A stretch of 64,000 nucleotides of DNA, taken from assembly GCA_040755755.1 (NCBI GenBank), contig JBFLZW010000049.1, positions 1 through 64,000 on the forward strand, read 5' to 3'. Positions 55,194 to 63,389 of this stretch are shown in pieces. A model generated the notes under the pieces. That model did not search any database, had not been told where the DNA came from, and saw only the letters and a list, made by a program, of their open reading frames with translations. This DNA is from a bacterium. GTDB taxonomy: Bacteria; SZUA-182; DTGQ01. Position 1 is the first letter of the stretch; the number at the start of each line of letters is the position of its first letter. Made by a program: the position numbers and the translations under genes.

Positions 55194-56960
55194 CTATATC
55201 CAGACAGGCTCCCGGAAGCCATCTTTCCTGTGATAAATATAGCTCGTTCCCTCCAGGAGTCCAAAAAGTCTCTCACGGGTAAAGGTCCGATAGAGCCTGA
55301 GCCCTGGCTGTTTATCAGCCAGACTCTCATCCCCGGTAACGAAAAATTCCGCCATAGGGTGAAACTTATACCAGTTGATGGGTCTTCCGACCGTTACATT
55401 TTTATATGCCTCGGTTATGCAATCAAAACTATAGAAATGATTGAAGCCTAACCCTCCATTGATCGCACAGGGAGGGACGCCCTCATGCACAAGAGTTTCC
55501 CCCGCTGTCCATTCAAGGTCCAGACTCAGCCGGTGTGAAGCGACCTGAAAGATAACCAGGGAATAGATCAGGGCCAGAGCAACGACCAGGGTTTTCTTCT
55601 GCTCTCCTATCCAGGGGAAACGGCTCAGGAGAAGGTAAATCATGAGAATGGAAACCGGGAAAATGTAGCGGTCATATTGCAGTCCGATCATAATAGCTAC
55701 CAAAAGATAAGCGATTCCCCACAGGTAAAAAAACCTGAGGCCAGGGTCATCCTGCCCTTGCTCATCGGGCGGTTTTATATTTTTCCCCTGCATGCCCTTC
55801 CTGTGCACCTTCTCGGCAGGTTTTTTATCTTCTTTCCGGTGAACGAAATACTCCAGCATCCCGGTCAGGAGGATTACGGCCCCGGCCCAGCTCAGTCCGG
55901 TCAGGAGAAACGAGGCCGTATCCGGGCTGAGAACCGGCACATTAAATATCCTGGTCAAAGCGCCGATCGAAAATATACTGGGCAGATAGGGCATCGGGCG
56001 ATTGTTTTTCAGATAGAGGATCATGGTTCCGGCTGACACCGCAAGCACGGATATCAGGGCACGGGAAAAATCAAGGTGCAGTTCCTCTCCCCTTCGAGGA
56101 TTCATCACCAGGGCAAGAGCAAAAGTGATAAACAGCGGCGCAAGGTACACGGCACTGTAGTGAAGGGAAAAAAGAGTGTCAAAATACAGTCTGGACAGCA
56201 GGGTCAGGGGATTGGTCAGGCTTTTGATAATGGCCAGATTACTGGATACAGAGGTACTATACGATACGCTGCTGTGAATAATTTTTCCCCCGAAGAGGCA
56301 CAGGTAAAATAAGCCTATGGAGATGAGCGGGATCGCCGATGCAGCCAGGCTGTGAATCAGGGTTTCTTTTTTCAGGGACTTTCGATAAATCAAACAGACA
56401 GCCATGAGGGCGATCGACAGGGAAACAGCATGCTGCCTGGTCAGGACAGCCAGGGCAGCGAAGGTGCTCCCCAGGTAGAGAAAGAGCGGTCGATTCCTCC
56501 TTAATCCCTTGATAAAAAACAGGATTGAAGCAATAAGGTAGAACATGAAAAAGGGCTCGGTCATATACCAGTCTATCATTTTCAGCCAGATTGGATTGAT
56601 CAGCATGGTCAGCGAGCCGCAGACAGCCGAAAACCGGTTCAGGCCCAGTTCGGATAACAGGAGATAGAGGGCTGCAAGGGCCAGAAAATTGACCAGGTAT
56701 ACGGAAAGGTGCAGGACCTTGAGCCGAAAGCCGAAGAGGTGACACAGGATATTGCTGAACAGCAGTTGCCCGACGAGGGAAGACGCGGAATAGCTGACAT
56801 CGATCGTATTTGTTTCATAGAGGATCCTGGCCGATCGGGCATAAACCCCGGCATCTCCATGAGCCCAGTTATAGTCGGATGAGATAACAAGATAAGATAC
56901 CACCAGGAAACACAAGAATATTATCAGTGGCCAGGCATGCCTTTTTAAACCGACGGACAT
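55194..56960 (-). CDS. GT-C fold membrane glycosyltransferase-like protein
   Basis: The 588-residue multi-spanning protein has about 12 hydrophobic helices. An early acidic loop, YNWAHGDAGVYARSARILYE (about 27-46), carries the Asp expected in the first loop of GT39/ArnT-like GT-C transferases, which use polyprenyl-linked sugars. DWYMTEPFFMFYLIASILFF and ALAVLTRQHAVSLSIALMAV continue the pattern. The ATG at 56960 has GGGAGATATC upstream; a longer start at 56975 would overlap that site. It overlaps the next upstream gene by 16 bases. Donor and acceptor are unknown. Confidence 0.7.
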   Translation of the reverse strand: MSVGLKRHAWPLIIFLCFLVVSYLVISSDYNWAHGDAGVYARSARILYETNTIDVSYSASSLVGQLLFSNILCHLFGFRLKVLHLSVYLVNFLALAALYLLLSELGLNRFSAVCGSLTMLINPIWLKMIDWYMTEPFFMFYLIASILFFIKGLRRNRPLFLYLGSTFAALAVLTRQHAVSLSIALMAVCLIYRKSLKKETLIHSLAASAIPLISIGLFYLCLFGGKIIHSSVSYSTSVSSNLAIIKSLTNPLTLLSRLYFDTLFSLHYSAVYLAPLFITFALALVMNPRRGEELHLDFSRALISVLAVSAGTMILYLKNNRPMPYLPSIFSIGALTRIFNVPVLSPDTASFLLTGLSWAGAVILLTGMLEYFVHRKEDKKPAEKVHRKGMQGKNIKPPDEQGQDDPGLRFFYLWGIAYLLVAIMIGLQYDRYIFPVSILMIYLLLSRFPWIGEQKKTLVVALALIYSLVIFQVASHRLSLDLEWTAGETLVHEGVPPCAINGGLGFNHFYSFDCITEAYKNVTVGRPINWYKFHPMAEFFVTGDESLADKQPGLRLYRTFTRERLFGLLEGTSYIYHRKDGFREPVWI

Positions 56961-58261
56961 CGTGATATCTCCCATCTGCGATCCCTGAAAATTTTTACTG
57001 CCGAAGAGAATACCATAAAAAAGAAGATGACATTAACGATCGAGATGATCAGGGCCAGATCCACGCCAATCACTCGATTAAAGGGTAAACCATCTCCCCG
57101 GATGCCATAGAAAATAAATAAATTCAGGTTTGCACAGACAACAACAGCCAGGAGCGTTCGCAGGTGAGACCTGTCCGTCCAATAGAGCATGATCACCAGA
57201 ATGCAGGCCAGAAAAAAGTGGTTTTCATGTACTCCGGTGTTAAATATGCAATAGGCCAGATACCCGCTCAGTGAAAACAGGACCAGGTTGGCAAACGTTT
57301 TCTTTTGCTTGAAAAACATCAGGAGCGTCGCGGCGTAAAAGGCAAAAAACAGGAACCTGGGCAGGAGTGTTATTGATACGTCTTTGGTCATAATGTATTC
57401 CGCTAAACCATTTTTCAGCGGGCCAAACCGCTCAGGCGAAAAAACATGGAGGAAATGGGTCAGTATCCAGTTGAAATTCAGAGCATTTCCACTGAGATAT
57501 GCATGGGACGTGGCCCGATTGAACGCCCGGAATATTTCACTGCCGAAAATCCAGGGAAAAAGGAAAACCGCTCCCAGACAGGGTAAGCCAGCGGACAGGA
57601 AAAGCCTCTTCAAATCAGCACCTTTCAGATCCTTGATGTTTTCTCTCTTCAGGCCATAGAGTGCAATGAAGGGGGCCAGGATAAGGGGCTGCCATTTTAT
57701 CATGCAGCTCAGGATGAAAAAAACCATAGCCAGGGTCAGTTTTTCTTTTTCCAGCGCCCAGAATGCTATGATCAGCGCAGGGGCAAAATAGATGTCCAGA
57801 TAACCAAGTGCCATGCTGTTCATGACAAGAGAGAGCAGCAGCACTGAGGCGAGGGTAACATCTTTACTCCAGACGGCAAAAAGCAGCGAGCTGAACACCA
57901 GGAAAATAAACAGGGACAATTTGAAGCCTGAAAAGGCATTGATATGCAGAAAATCAGATGCCTTGAAAACCATAAACAGTATTACCGTACTCAAGGGAGG
58001 ATAATCCCTGCCATTGGCTGCATATCCGTTGACAATCCCCATCTGTCTGGCATTATTGATCCAGGCTCCCCAGATATTTACATCCGAGGTTCCGGGTGCA
58101 TGAAAAAAAGTCAGTGATACGATACATACCAGAAAAAAGATCAAATACTGCTCAACCCTGATACCGGCTGCTCCGTTCGGTACGGCTGCCAGCTTGCAGA
58201 CGGCAGGTTCAATCTGTGCCTGATCGCCGGGCCGGGTTTTTTCACTGCATTTGGTTTTCAT
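56945..58261 (-). CDS. Membrane glycosyltransferase-like protein (GT87/DUF2029-like)
   Basis: The 438-residue protein has about ten membrane helices after a basic cytoplasmic N-terminus. A first external loop has APGTSDVNIWGAWINNAR with the Asp/Trp pattern of GT-C enzymes. GRDYPPLSTVILFMVF resembles the YPP motif of GT87 mannosyltransferase-like proteins, and MIKWQPLILAPFIALYGLKR is another family-like block. It probably transfers a sugar from a polyprenyl phosphate outside the membrane. The assignment is at superfamily level. Confidence 0.68.
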   Translation of the reverse strand: MKTKCSEKTRPGDQAQIEPAVCKLAAVPNGAAGIRVEQYLIFFLVCIVSLTFFHAPGTSDVNIWGAWINNARQMGIVNGYAANGRDYPPLSTVILFMVFKASDFLHINAFSGFKLSLFIFLVFSSLLFAVWSKDVTLASVLLLSLVMNSMALGYLDIYFAPALIIAFWALEKEKLTLAMVFFILSCMIKWQPLILAPFIALYGLKRENIKDLKGADLKRLFLSAGLPCLGAVFLFPWIFGSEIFRAFNRATSHAYLSGNALNFNWILTHFLHVFSPERFGPLKNGLAEYIMTKDVSITLLPRFLFFAFYAATLLMFFKQKKTFANLVLFSLSGYLAYCIFNTGVHENHFFLACILVIMLYWTDRSHLRTLLAVVVCANLNLFIFYGIRGDGLPFNRVIGVDLALIISIVNVIFFFMVFSSAVKIFRDRRWEISRCPSV

Positions 58262-58278
58262 CTTTGATTTCCTTATTG

Positions 58279-59079
58279 TTACTTCTTTTCAGCCACACAA
58301 AATACTGACAATCCAAAGGGAAAGGTCAGGCCGCGAAACAGCAGCGCATTCTCGAAGGTCAGAATACCATACAGCAGCCTGTTAAGCCATGACGGCAGAG
58401 GCCGAAGGTCTGATGCAATCCTGCATCGTCCCTGCCCGCTTCTCTCCGACCTCCCGTCCGGTGAGAGCGTCCTTCTGATAATTCGTGCAGCAACTGCTGC
58501 CGGAAAGAGCAGGGCATTTCGGTACGTCAGCACCTGGATGGAAAACCCATGCTCTTGCAGCTTCTGCCGCAGGTCCCCGGCCCGGTACCTTCGCCTGGTG
58601 TGAACAGCCAGATCGTGCGGGCTTCGTAAAAATTCGAAAGCCGGCAGGTTGAGGATCAGAAGACCGCCTGGCTTCAGGATCCGGTGGATTTCGACCAGGG
58701 CTTCCCGGTCGCTGTTCACTCCGGCATGATACAGAACATCCAGGGAGGTAACTGCATCAAATGCCCGGTTATGAAAAGGCATCCGGCAGATCGAAGCCTG
58801 AACAATGCTGCCAAGACCGCGCGCCTTCAGGAATGGCAGGGCATGTTCGGAAAATTCAAGCCCACAGGCGTGGTATCCTCTGGCATGATATTCCCTGCAC
58901 TCTGCAAGCAGCTTTCCGGTACCGGCCCCGGCATCTAAAATTCTCGCCGTTGATATGTGCCGCTGTTCATACCGGCTGATAAACCGGTCCAGGCAGCGAA
59001 AAACGATATCCCGCAACCCCCGGTACCACCAGTAATCCTCCTCCAGCCTGAACATGACTGCATATTCATGCTTTTCCAC
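58279..59079 (-). CDS. Class I SAM-dependent methyltransferase
   Basis: From a GTG at 59079 the protein has 266 residues and begins EKHEYAVMFRLEEDYWWYRGLRD, the usual N-terminus of a sugar/glycan-cluster methyltransferase group. The SAM motif ILDAGAGTGKLLAE (about 47-60), SLDVLYH and LKPGGLLILNLPAFEFLRSPHD follow. A longer start at 59142 would overlap the aminotransferase gene by 59 bases and add Ser/Thr-rich residues; AAGGA before the stop of that gene suits the GTG start. The substrate is unknown, likely a glycan or lipid carrier. Confidence 0.8.
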   Translation of the reverse strand: MEKHEYAVMFRLEEDYWWYRGLRDIVFRCLDRFISRYEQRHISTARILDAGAGTGKLLAECREYHARGYHACGLEFSEHALPFLKARGLGSIVQASICRMPFHNRAFDAVTSLDVLYHAGVNSDREALVEIHRILKPGGLLILNLPAFEFLRSPHDLAVHTRRRYRAGDLRQKLQEHGFSIQVLTYRNALLFPAAVAARIIRRTLSPDGRSERSGQGRCRIASDLRPLPSWLNRLLYGILTFENALLFRGLTFPFGLSVFCVAEKK

Positions 59080-59083
59080 CTTG

Positions 59084-60208
59084 CTAGCATTCCTTCCCGC
59101 CAGTTTCCCGGATAATCCGGCAGATGTACTCGATGTGCTCATCAGTAAGCTCAGGATACAGGGGCAGGGAAAGAATCTCTGATGAAAACCGCTCGGATAC
59201 GGGAAAGTCGCCCCGGGTGTAGCCTAACCACTGGTATGCTTTCTGGTAGTGGACCGGAAGGGGGTAATGGATACTGGTGAAGATGCCGTTATCCGCCAAC
59301 CGCTGCCGCAGCCTCTCCCGCTCCGGTGAGCGGACGACGTACAGATGGTAAACATGCCTGGCGCAGGGTGCCTCTACAGGCAGGGTCAAGCCGGTATCAG
59401 AAAGGAGCGTGCGATAGAGCCCGGCCAGGCTTCTCCTTCGGTTGTTCCATGCATCGAGGTGGCGCAGCTTCACCCGCAGGATCGCTGCCTGTAATTCATC
59501 GAGTCTGCTGTTGCAGCCATGAACGGTGTTGTAATATTTTTTTTCTTCTCCATAGTTTCGCAGCATCCGCAGTTGTACGGCCAGCCGGTCGTCATTGACC
59601 GCCACCATCCCGCCATCTCCGTATCCGCCAAGGTTCTTGGTCGGATAGAAGCTGAAGCAGCCCGCATCGCCAAGAGTCCCCACCCTGGCTCCGCAGTATT
59701 CTGCTCCGTGGGCCTGGCAGGCATCCTCGATCACCCGCAGTCCGTACAGTCTGGCTGTTTCAAGGATCGGCCCCATATCAGCGGCCTGGCCGTATAAATG
59801 CACCGGGATAACCGCTTTGGCCTTCAGGGGCGGGGTTTGCGCCTCCAGATAGGCTTTGAGCTTCTCGGGATCCATGGTGAAGGTTTCAGGATCGATATCG
59901 ATCAGAACAGGCCGTGCTCCAGCCAGCACAATGGCCACAACTGTCGGGACAGCGGTGTTGGGGACAGTGATGACCTCGTCCCCTGCTCCCACTCCGCAGG
60001 CCGTGAGGGCAAGCCTGATGGCATCGGTCCCGGAGGCGACGCCCACGCAGGAGCCTGCCTGACAGTAAGCGGCAAATTCGGTTTCAAAAGCCTCCAGTTC
60101 TTTGCCCAGAATGTACCAGCCGCTTTTCAATACCCTGGCCACAGCCTGGTCAATCTCTTCCTGAATGCTGAGATACTGCTGATTCAGCTCGAAAAATGGA
60201 ATTCGCAT
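59084..60208 (-). CDS. DegT/DnrJ/EryC1/StrS aminotransferase
   Basis: This PLP enzyme aminates keto-sugar nucleotides. In 374 residues the PLP lysine is Lys191 in SFYPTKNLGGYGDGG. GVASGTDAIRLAL (about 56-68) binds phosphate, and VIEDACQAHGAEY holds the Asp that contacts the PLP nitrogen. The C-terminal YHLYVVRSPERERL and GIFTSIHYPLPVHYQKAY are typical. It sits between an NDP-sugar epimerase/dehydratase-like gene and a methyltransferase, consistent with synthesis of an amino-sugar for the glycan built by the cluster. Confidence 0.9.
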   Translation of the reverse strand: MRIPFFELNQQYLSIQEEIDQAVARVLKSGWYILGKELEAFETEFAAYCQAGSCVGVASGTDAIRLALTACGVGAGDEVITVPNTAVPTVVAIVLAGARPVLIDIDPETFTMDPEKLKAYLEAQTPPLKAKAVIPVHLYGQAADMGPILETARLYGLRVIEDACQAHGAEYCGARVGTLGDAGCFSFYPTKNLGGYGDGGMVAVNDDRLAVQLRMLRNYGEEKKYYNTVHGCNSRLDELQAAILRVKLRHLDAWNNRRRSLAGLYRTLLSDTGLTLPVEAPCARHVYHLYVVRSPERERLRQRLADNGIFTSIHYPLPVHYQKAYQWLGYTRGDFPVSERFSSEILSLPLYPELTDEHIEYICRIIRETGGKEC

Positions 60209-60237
60209 GGGGCTTGCCGAGACAGATTATCAATAAA

Positions 60238-61251
60238 CTACCAATACCAGTTTTTAAATTTCCGGTAATACTCCACAGTCCTTCGGACACCTTCGATCAG
60301 GGGAGAGCGAGGCTCCCAGCCGACGATCCGTCTGATTTTGGAAATATCCGAATAGAAATGGCCGGGCTCCTGGGCAGCCCGCTCCGGGCTGAAGGGAGCA
60401 AACTCCCATTGGCCGCTCCCGGCTGCCTCGATAACGGTCTTAGCCAGTTCCAGAAAGCTCGATGGTTTGTCATTTCCGACATTGAATACCTCGCCGTACG
60501 CCTCTTCGGTCGCAGCGCACAGCAGAATGGCTTCAACCGTATCGTCGATGTAGAGGAAATCCCGCATCAGGGATCCGTCACCAAAGACCTTGATAGTGCC
60601 GTTATCAATGGCCAGCCGGATGAACCAGTTGGCGACGCCGAAGCGGTTGTGCTTCATCTGTGCCCGCTCACCATAAATATTGGTCAGGCGCAGGGTGATG
60701 GACCTTACGGAATGGTTATTGTGGTAAATCTGAAACAGCTTCTGGGCCGTCAGGCTTGACAGTTCGTAAATGCCTTTCGGATTGATCGGCGTATCCTCGC
60801 TGACCGGCAGCCTGGCAGCGGGACCGTACTCCCCCCGCGTTCCCGTATAGATAAGCCTGGCCGCAGGGTTATAGCGCTTACAGGCTTCCAGCAGGATTGC
60901 CGCTCCCTTGATATTGATATCGATATCGGGGAATGGATTCACCAGACTGAGAACATGATCGTTTTGGCCAGCCAGATGAAAGATATAGTCCCGGTTGCGG
61001 ACCAGGTACCTGATGCTGTTTTCATCTCTGACATCGCTGAAGTTAACCAGAACCTTATCCCTGACCGGTTCGATATTGAAGAGGTTCCCGCCGTGATCCT
61101 CGATCATCGCGTCGAGAAGTGTCACCCTGGCCCCAAGCTCAACAAGCCTGATGGCCAGATTACTGCCGATAAAACCCAGTCCTCCCGTAATCAGGATATC
61201 CTTGCCGCCAAAGCAGCCCAGCTTGTCCTGCATATTTATTACATTATCCAT
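60238..61251 (-). CDS. NAD-dependent epimerase/dehydratase family protein
   Basis: The 337-residue extended SDR protein has the NAD motif GGLGFIG at 23-29 and NVGNDKPSS near 250 in the sugar-nucleotide region. Tyr162 is present in the active-site region (GIYELSSLTAQK), but the residue four further on, normally Lys, is Ser166. The start at 61251 overlaps the GT2 gene by eight bases; an upstream in-frame start is less likely. It probably acts on a nucleotide sugar in the same cluster as the DegT aminotransferase. The changed lysine position leaves the catalytic mechanism in question. Confidence 0.82.
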   Translation of the reverse strand: MDNVINMQDKLGCFGGKDILITGGLGFIGSNLAIRLVELGARVTLLDAMIEDHGGNLFNIEPVRDKVLVNFSDVRDENSIRYLVRNRDYIFHLAGQNDHVLSLVNPFPDIDINIKGAAILLEACKRYNPAARLIYTGTRGEYGPAARLPVSEDTPINPKGIYELSSLTAQKLFQIYHNNHSVRSITLRLTNIYGERAQMKHNRFGVANWFIRLAIDNGTIKVFGDGSLMRDFLYIDDTVEAILLCAATEEAYGEVFNVGNDKPSSFLELAKTVIEAAGSGQWEFAPFSPERAAQEPGHFYSDISKIRRIVGWEPRSPLIEGVRRTVEYYRKFKNWYW

Positions 61252-62188
61252 GGCCGTTCTTCTTTGCCCCTCCCTGGTATATCCCGCGGACCACAAACTG
61301 AGGGGTCTGGTTATTGCTCAGGAACATGCGGCCAAGATATTCACCTACAAGGCCGAGCATGAAGAGCTGGACCCCGGAAAAGGCTATGACCGTGACAATC
61401 AGGGATGCCCATCCAACCGGGGTAGAGGGGTTGGACAGCTTTTCCGCGATAACCATAATGCCCAGGATAACGCCCAGGCAACTGAACATCAGCCCCAGTA
61501 TGGAGCTGATCCGAAGAGGCATTACCGAAAAGTTCACAAACATGTTGAGCCACAACCGGACCAGCTTCCGGAAGGTGTAGCCTGAGCGGCCATCCTGCCG
61601 TTTATCATGCTGGACCTGGACCCGTCCGATGTTCCGGGTGCATCGAAGGGCAAGACCGTCGATGTACGGATAAGGGCCGGTATATTTAACGATCTCATTA
61701 ACCACAAAACGGCTCAGGCACTTGAAGCTTGACAGGTAGAGCCCTCTCGGTTTTTCCAGCAGGATAGTGGCCACCTGATCGTTGAACCAACTGCCCAGAT
61801 TTCGCCCCCAGGAATGCTCCTTCCTGCGGTAATAAGTGTAGACGATATCATACCGGTGCCTGACCGCTTCATCGACCAGAAGGGGCACTTCCTGCGGAGG
61901 ATTCTGAAAGTCATCGTCCATGATGACGATATAATCCCCATCAGCATACCGAAGACCAGCCATGACAGCGTTATGCTCGCCAAAATTTTTTGCCAGGTCA
62001 ATGAATTTCACGATCGGGCTGTACTCCTCGCTCAGGGCATGGCACACGGAATAACTGTTGTCCGGGCTTCCGTCATTCACCAGAACAATCTGCAGTCCTT
62101 CAGCCCCCATGGTGGCGATGAGCTTGTCAACCAGCCCCCTGATTGTCCGGGCACCATTATATACGGGGATAACTATGGTGATCAGCAT
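61244..62188 (-). CDS. Family 2 glycosyltransferase with C-terminal membrane helices
   Basis: The 314-residue protein has a GT-A domain (about 1-215) with TIVIPVYNGA, VLVNDGSPDNS (about 35-45) and the metal-binding DDD in VIMDDDFQNPPQE near 91. Two membrane helices (about 230-300) follow, as in ArnC/DPM-like polyprenyl-phosphate sugar transferases. It likely makes a polyprenyl-phosphate sugar that the downstream GT-C proteins use outside the membrane, which fits the cluster. It is the first gene of the run down to 55194. Confidence 0.88.
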   Translation of the reverse strand: MLITIVIPVYNGARTIRGLVDKLIATMGAEGLQIVLVNDGSPDNSYSVCHALSEEYSPIVKFIDLAKNFGEHNAVMAGLRYADGDYIVIMDDDFQNPPQEVPLLVDEAVRHRYDIVYTYYRRKEHSWGRNLGSWFNDQVATILLEKPRGLYLSSFKCLSRFVVNEIVKYTGPYPYIDGLALRCTRNIGRVQVQHDKRQDGRSGYTFRKLVRLWLNMFVNFSVMPLRISSILGLMFSCLGVILGIMVIAEKLSNPSTPVGWASLIVTVIAFSGVQLFMLGLVGEYLGRMFLSNNQTPQFVVRGIYQGGAKKNGHG

Positions 62189-62303
62189 AAGTTTTTATCC
62201 TGTATTTTCCTGCCCAATTATACCAGTATGGAATGAAATAACCAAGAAAATAAAGACTTGGACACAGGGTAATATTTCACCCCGGTGAGAATGGGGGGGA
62301 AAG

Positions 62304-62329
62304 AGCCTCGCCCGGACCTCAGCGAGGCT
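62304..62329 (-). terminator. Hairpin overlapping the stop of the HD-GYP gene
   Basis: AGCCTCGC at 62304-62311 pairs perfectly with GCGAGGCT at 62322-62329 around a ten-base loop that contains part of the stop codon. In transcription direction it is followed by CTTTCCCCCCC, which is not a true U-tract. A transcription stop is plausible because a separate glycan cluster begins downstream. Confidence 0.45.
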
Positions 62330-63389
62330 TATCGATTTCGAGAATGTCCGGTTTTCTCGCTAACACGGTCAGAAAGGCTTCCACTACTTCAGGATCAAAC
62401 TGTGTTCCGCAGCAGCGCTGTAATTCCGAGATAGCATACTCCAGGGTCTGAACCGGTCTGTAGGGCCGGTTGGAAAGCATGGCATCGAGCGAATCCGCTA
62501 CTGCCAGAATCCGTGAGGCCCGGGGGATTTTATTTCCTTTCAGTCCATCCGGATATCCTTTCCCGTCCCAGCGCTCATGATGGTGCTCGATAATTGCCAT
62601 CTCAGGCTGCAGGAGGCGAAGGTGCTTGAGCACCTTGGTACCCAGGACCGGGTGTTGTTTTATTTCGGCGAATTCCTCATCGGTGAGGCGGCCTGGTTTG
62701 TTGAGGATGGCATCGACTATTCCTATTTTTCCGATGTCGTGGATCAGGCCCGACTGTTTCACCTGATCGACTTCCTCGCGGGAGAGGCCCATTTGTTCGG
62801 CGATTTCAACCGCATACTTCGTTACCTTCTGGGAATGCCGGTAGGTGTAGGGATTCTTCAATTCGATCAATTCACATAAGGCCTGAATCATGTTGATGTA
62901 TTCCCTTTTGAAGAATTCCTCTTCCAGGGAAATCTGCATTTCCCGCGTGCGGTCTTCGTTCCCGCTTTTTTCCCGCTCTGCAAGGATTTTTTCAAGCCGC
63001 TCGTATAATTGGCAGATATTATATGGCTTGGCAATAAAATCATTAGCACCTAACCGGTAGGTTTCCACATTCCGTTCATAGGTACCTACGCCGGTAATGA
63101 TGACTACCGGCAGATTCCTGTTCTGCTCCCGGATTTCCTGAAGTGTTTTAATACCATCAATCCCTCCCGGCATGTTGATGTCCAGCAGCACAATATCCGG
63201 ATGACATTCCGGTATTAATTTGAGACATTCCTCTCCACTCGAGGCCAGAAGTACATCGTATTGAGTTTTCAGAATACCACTGAGTACTTCCCGATCCTCC
63301 TCACGATCATCGACGATGAGCATAAGCGGGGCGCTCCGACTCTCCCTCTTCACCCTGGTATCTCCTTGTATGGGATTGGTAATGTTCAT
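62319..63389 (-). CDS. Response regulator with HD-GYP cyclic-di-GMP phosphodiesterase domain
   Basis: The 356-residue protein has a receiver domain (about 20-140) with IVDDREED, phospho-acceptor VLLDINMPGGIDG and FIAKPYN. A short coiled linker leads to an HD-GYP domain (about 185-350) with RHSQKVTKYAVEIA, the HD pair in LIHDIGKIGI and the HHERWDGKGYPDGL GYP motif. It should hydrolyse c-di-GMP when phosphorylated. It overlaps the upstream kinase gene by four bases, so that kinase is its probable partner. Confidence 0.93.
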   Translation of the reverse strand: MNITNPIQGDTRVKRESRSAPLMLIVDDREEDREVLSGILKTQYDVLLASSGEECLKLIPECHPDIVLLDINMPGGIDGIKTLQEIREQNRNLPVVIITGVGTYERNVETYRLGANDFIAKPYNICQLYERLEKILAEREKSGNEDRTREMQISLEEEFFKREYINMIQALCELIELKNPYTYRHSQKVTKYAVEIAEQMGLSREEVDQVKQSGLIHDIGKIGIVDAILNKPGRLTDEEFAEIKQHPVLGTKVLKHLRLLQPEMAIIEHHHERWDGKGYPDGLKGNKIPRASRILAVADSLDAMLSNRPYRPVQTLEYAISELQRCCGTQFDPEVVEAFLTVLARKPDILEIDKPR

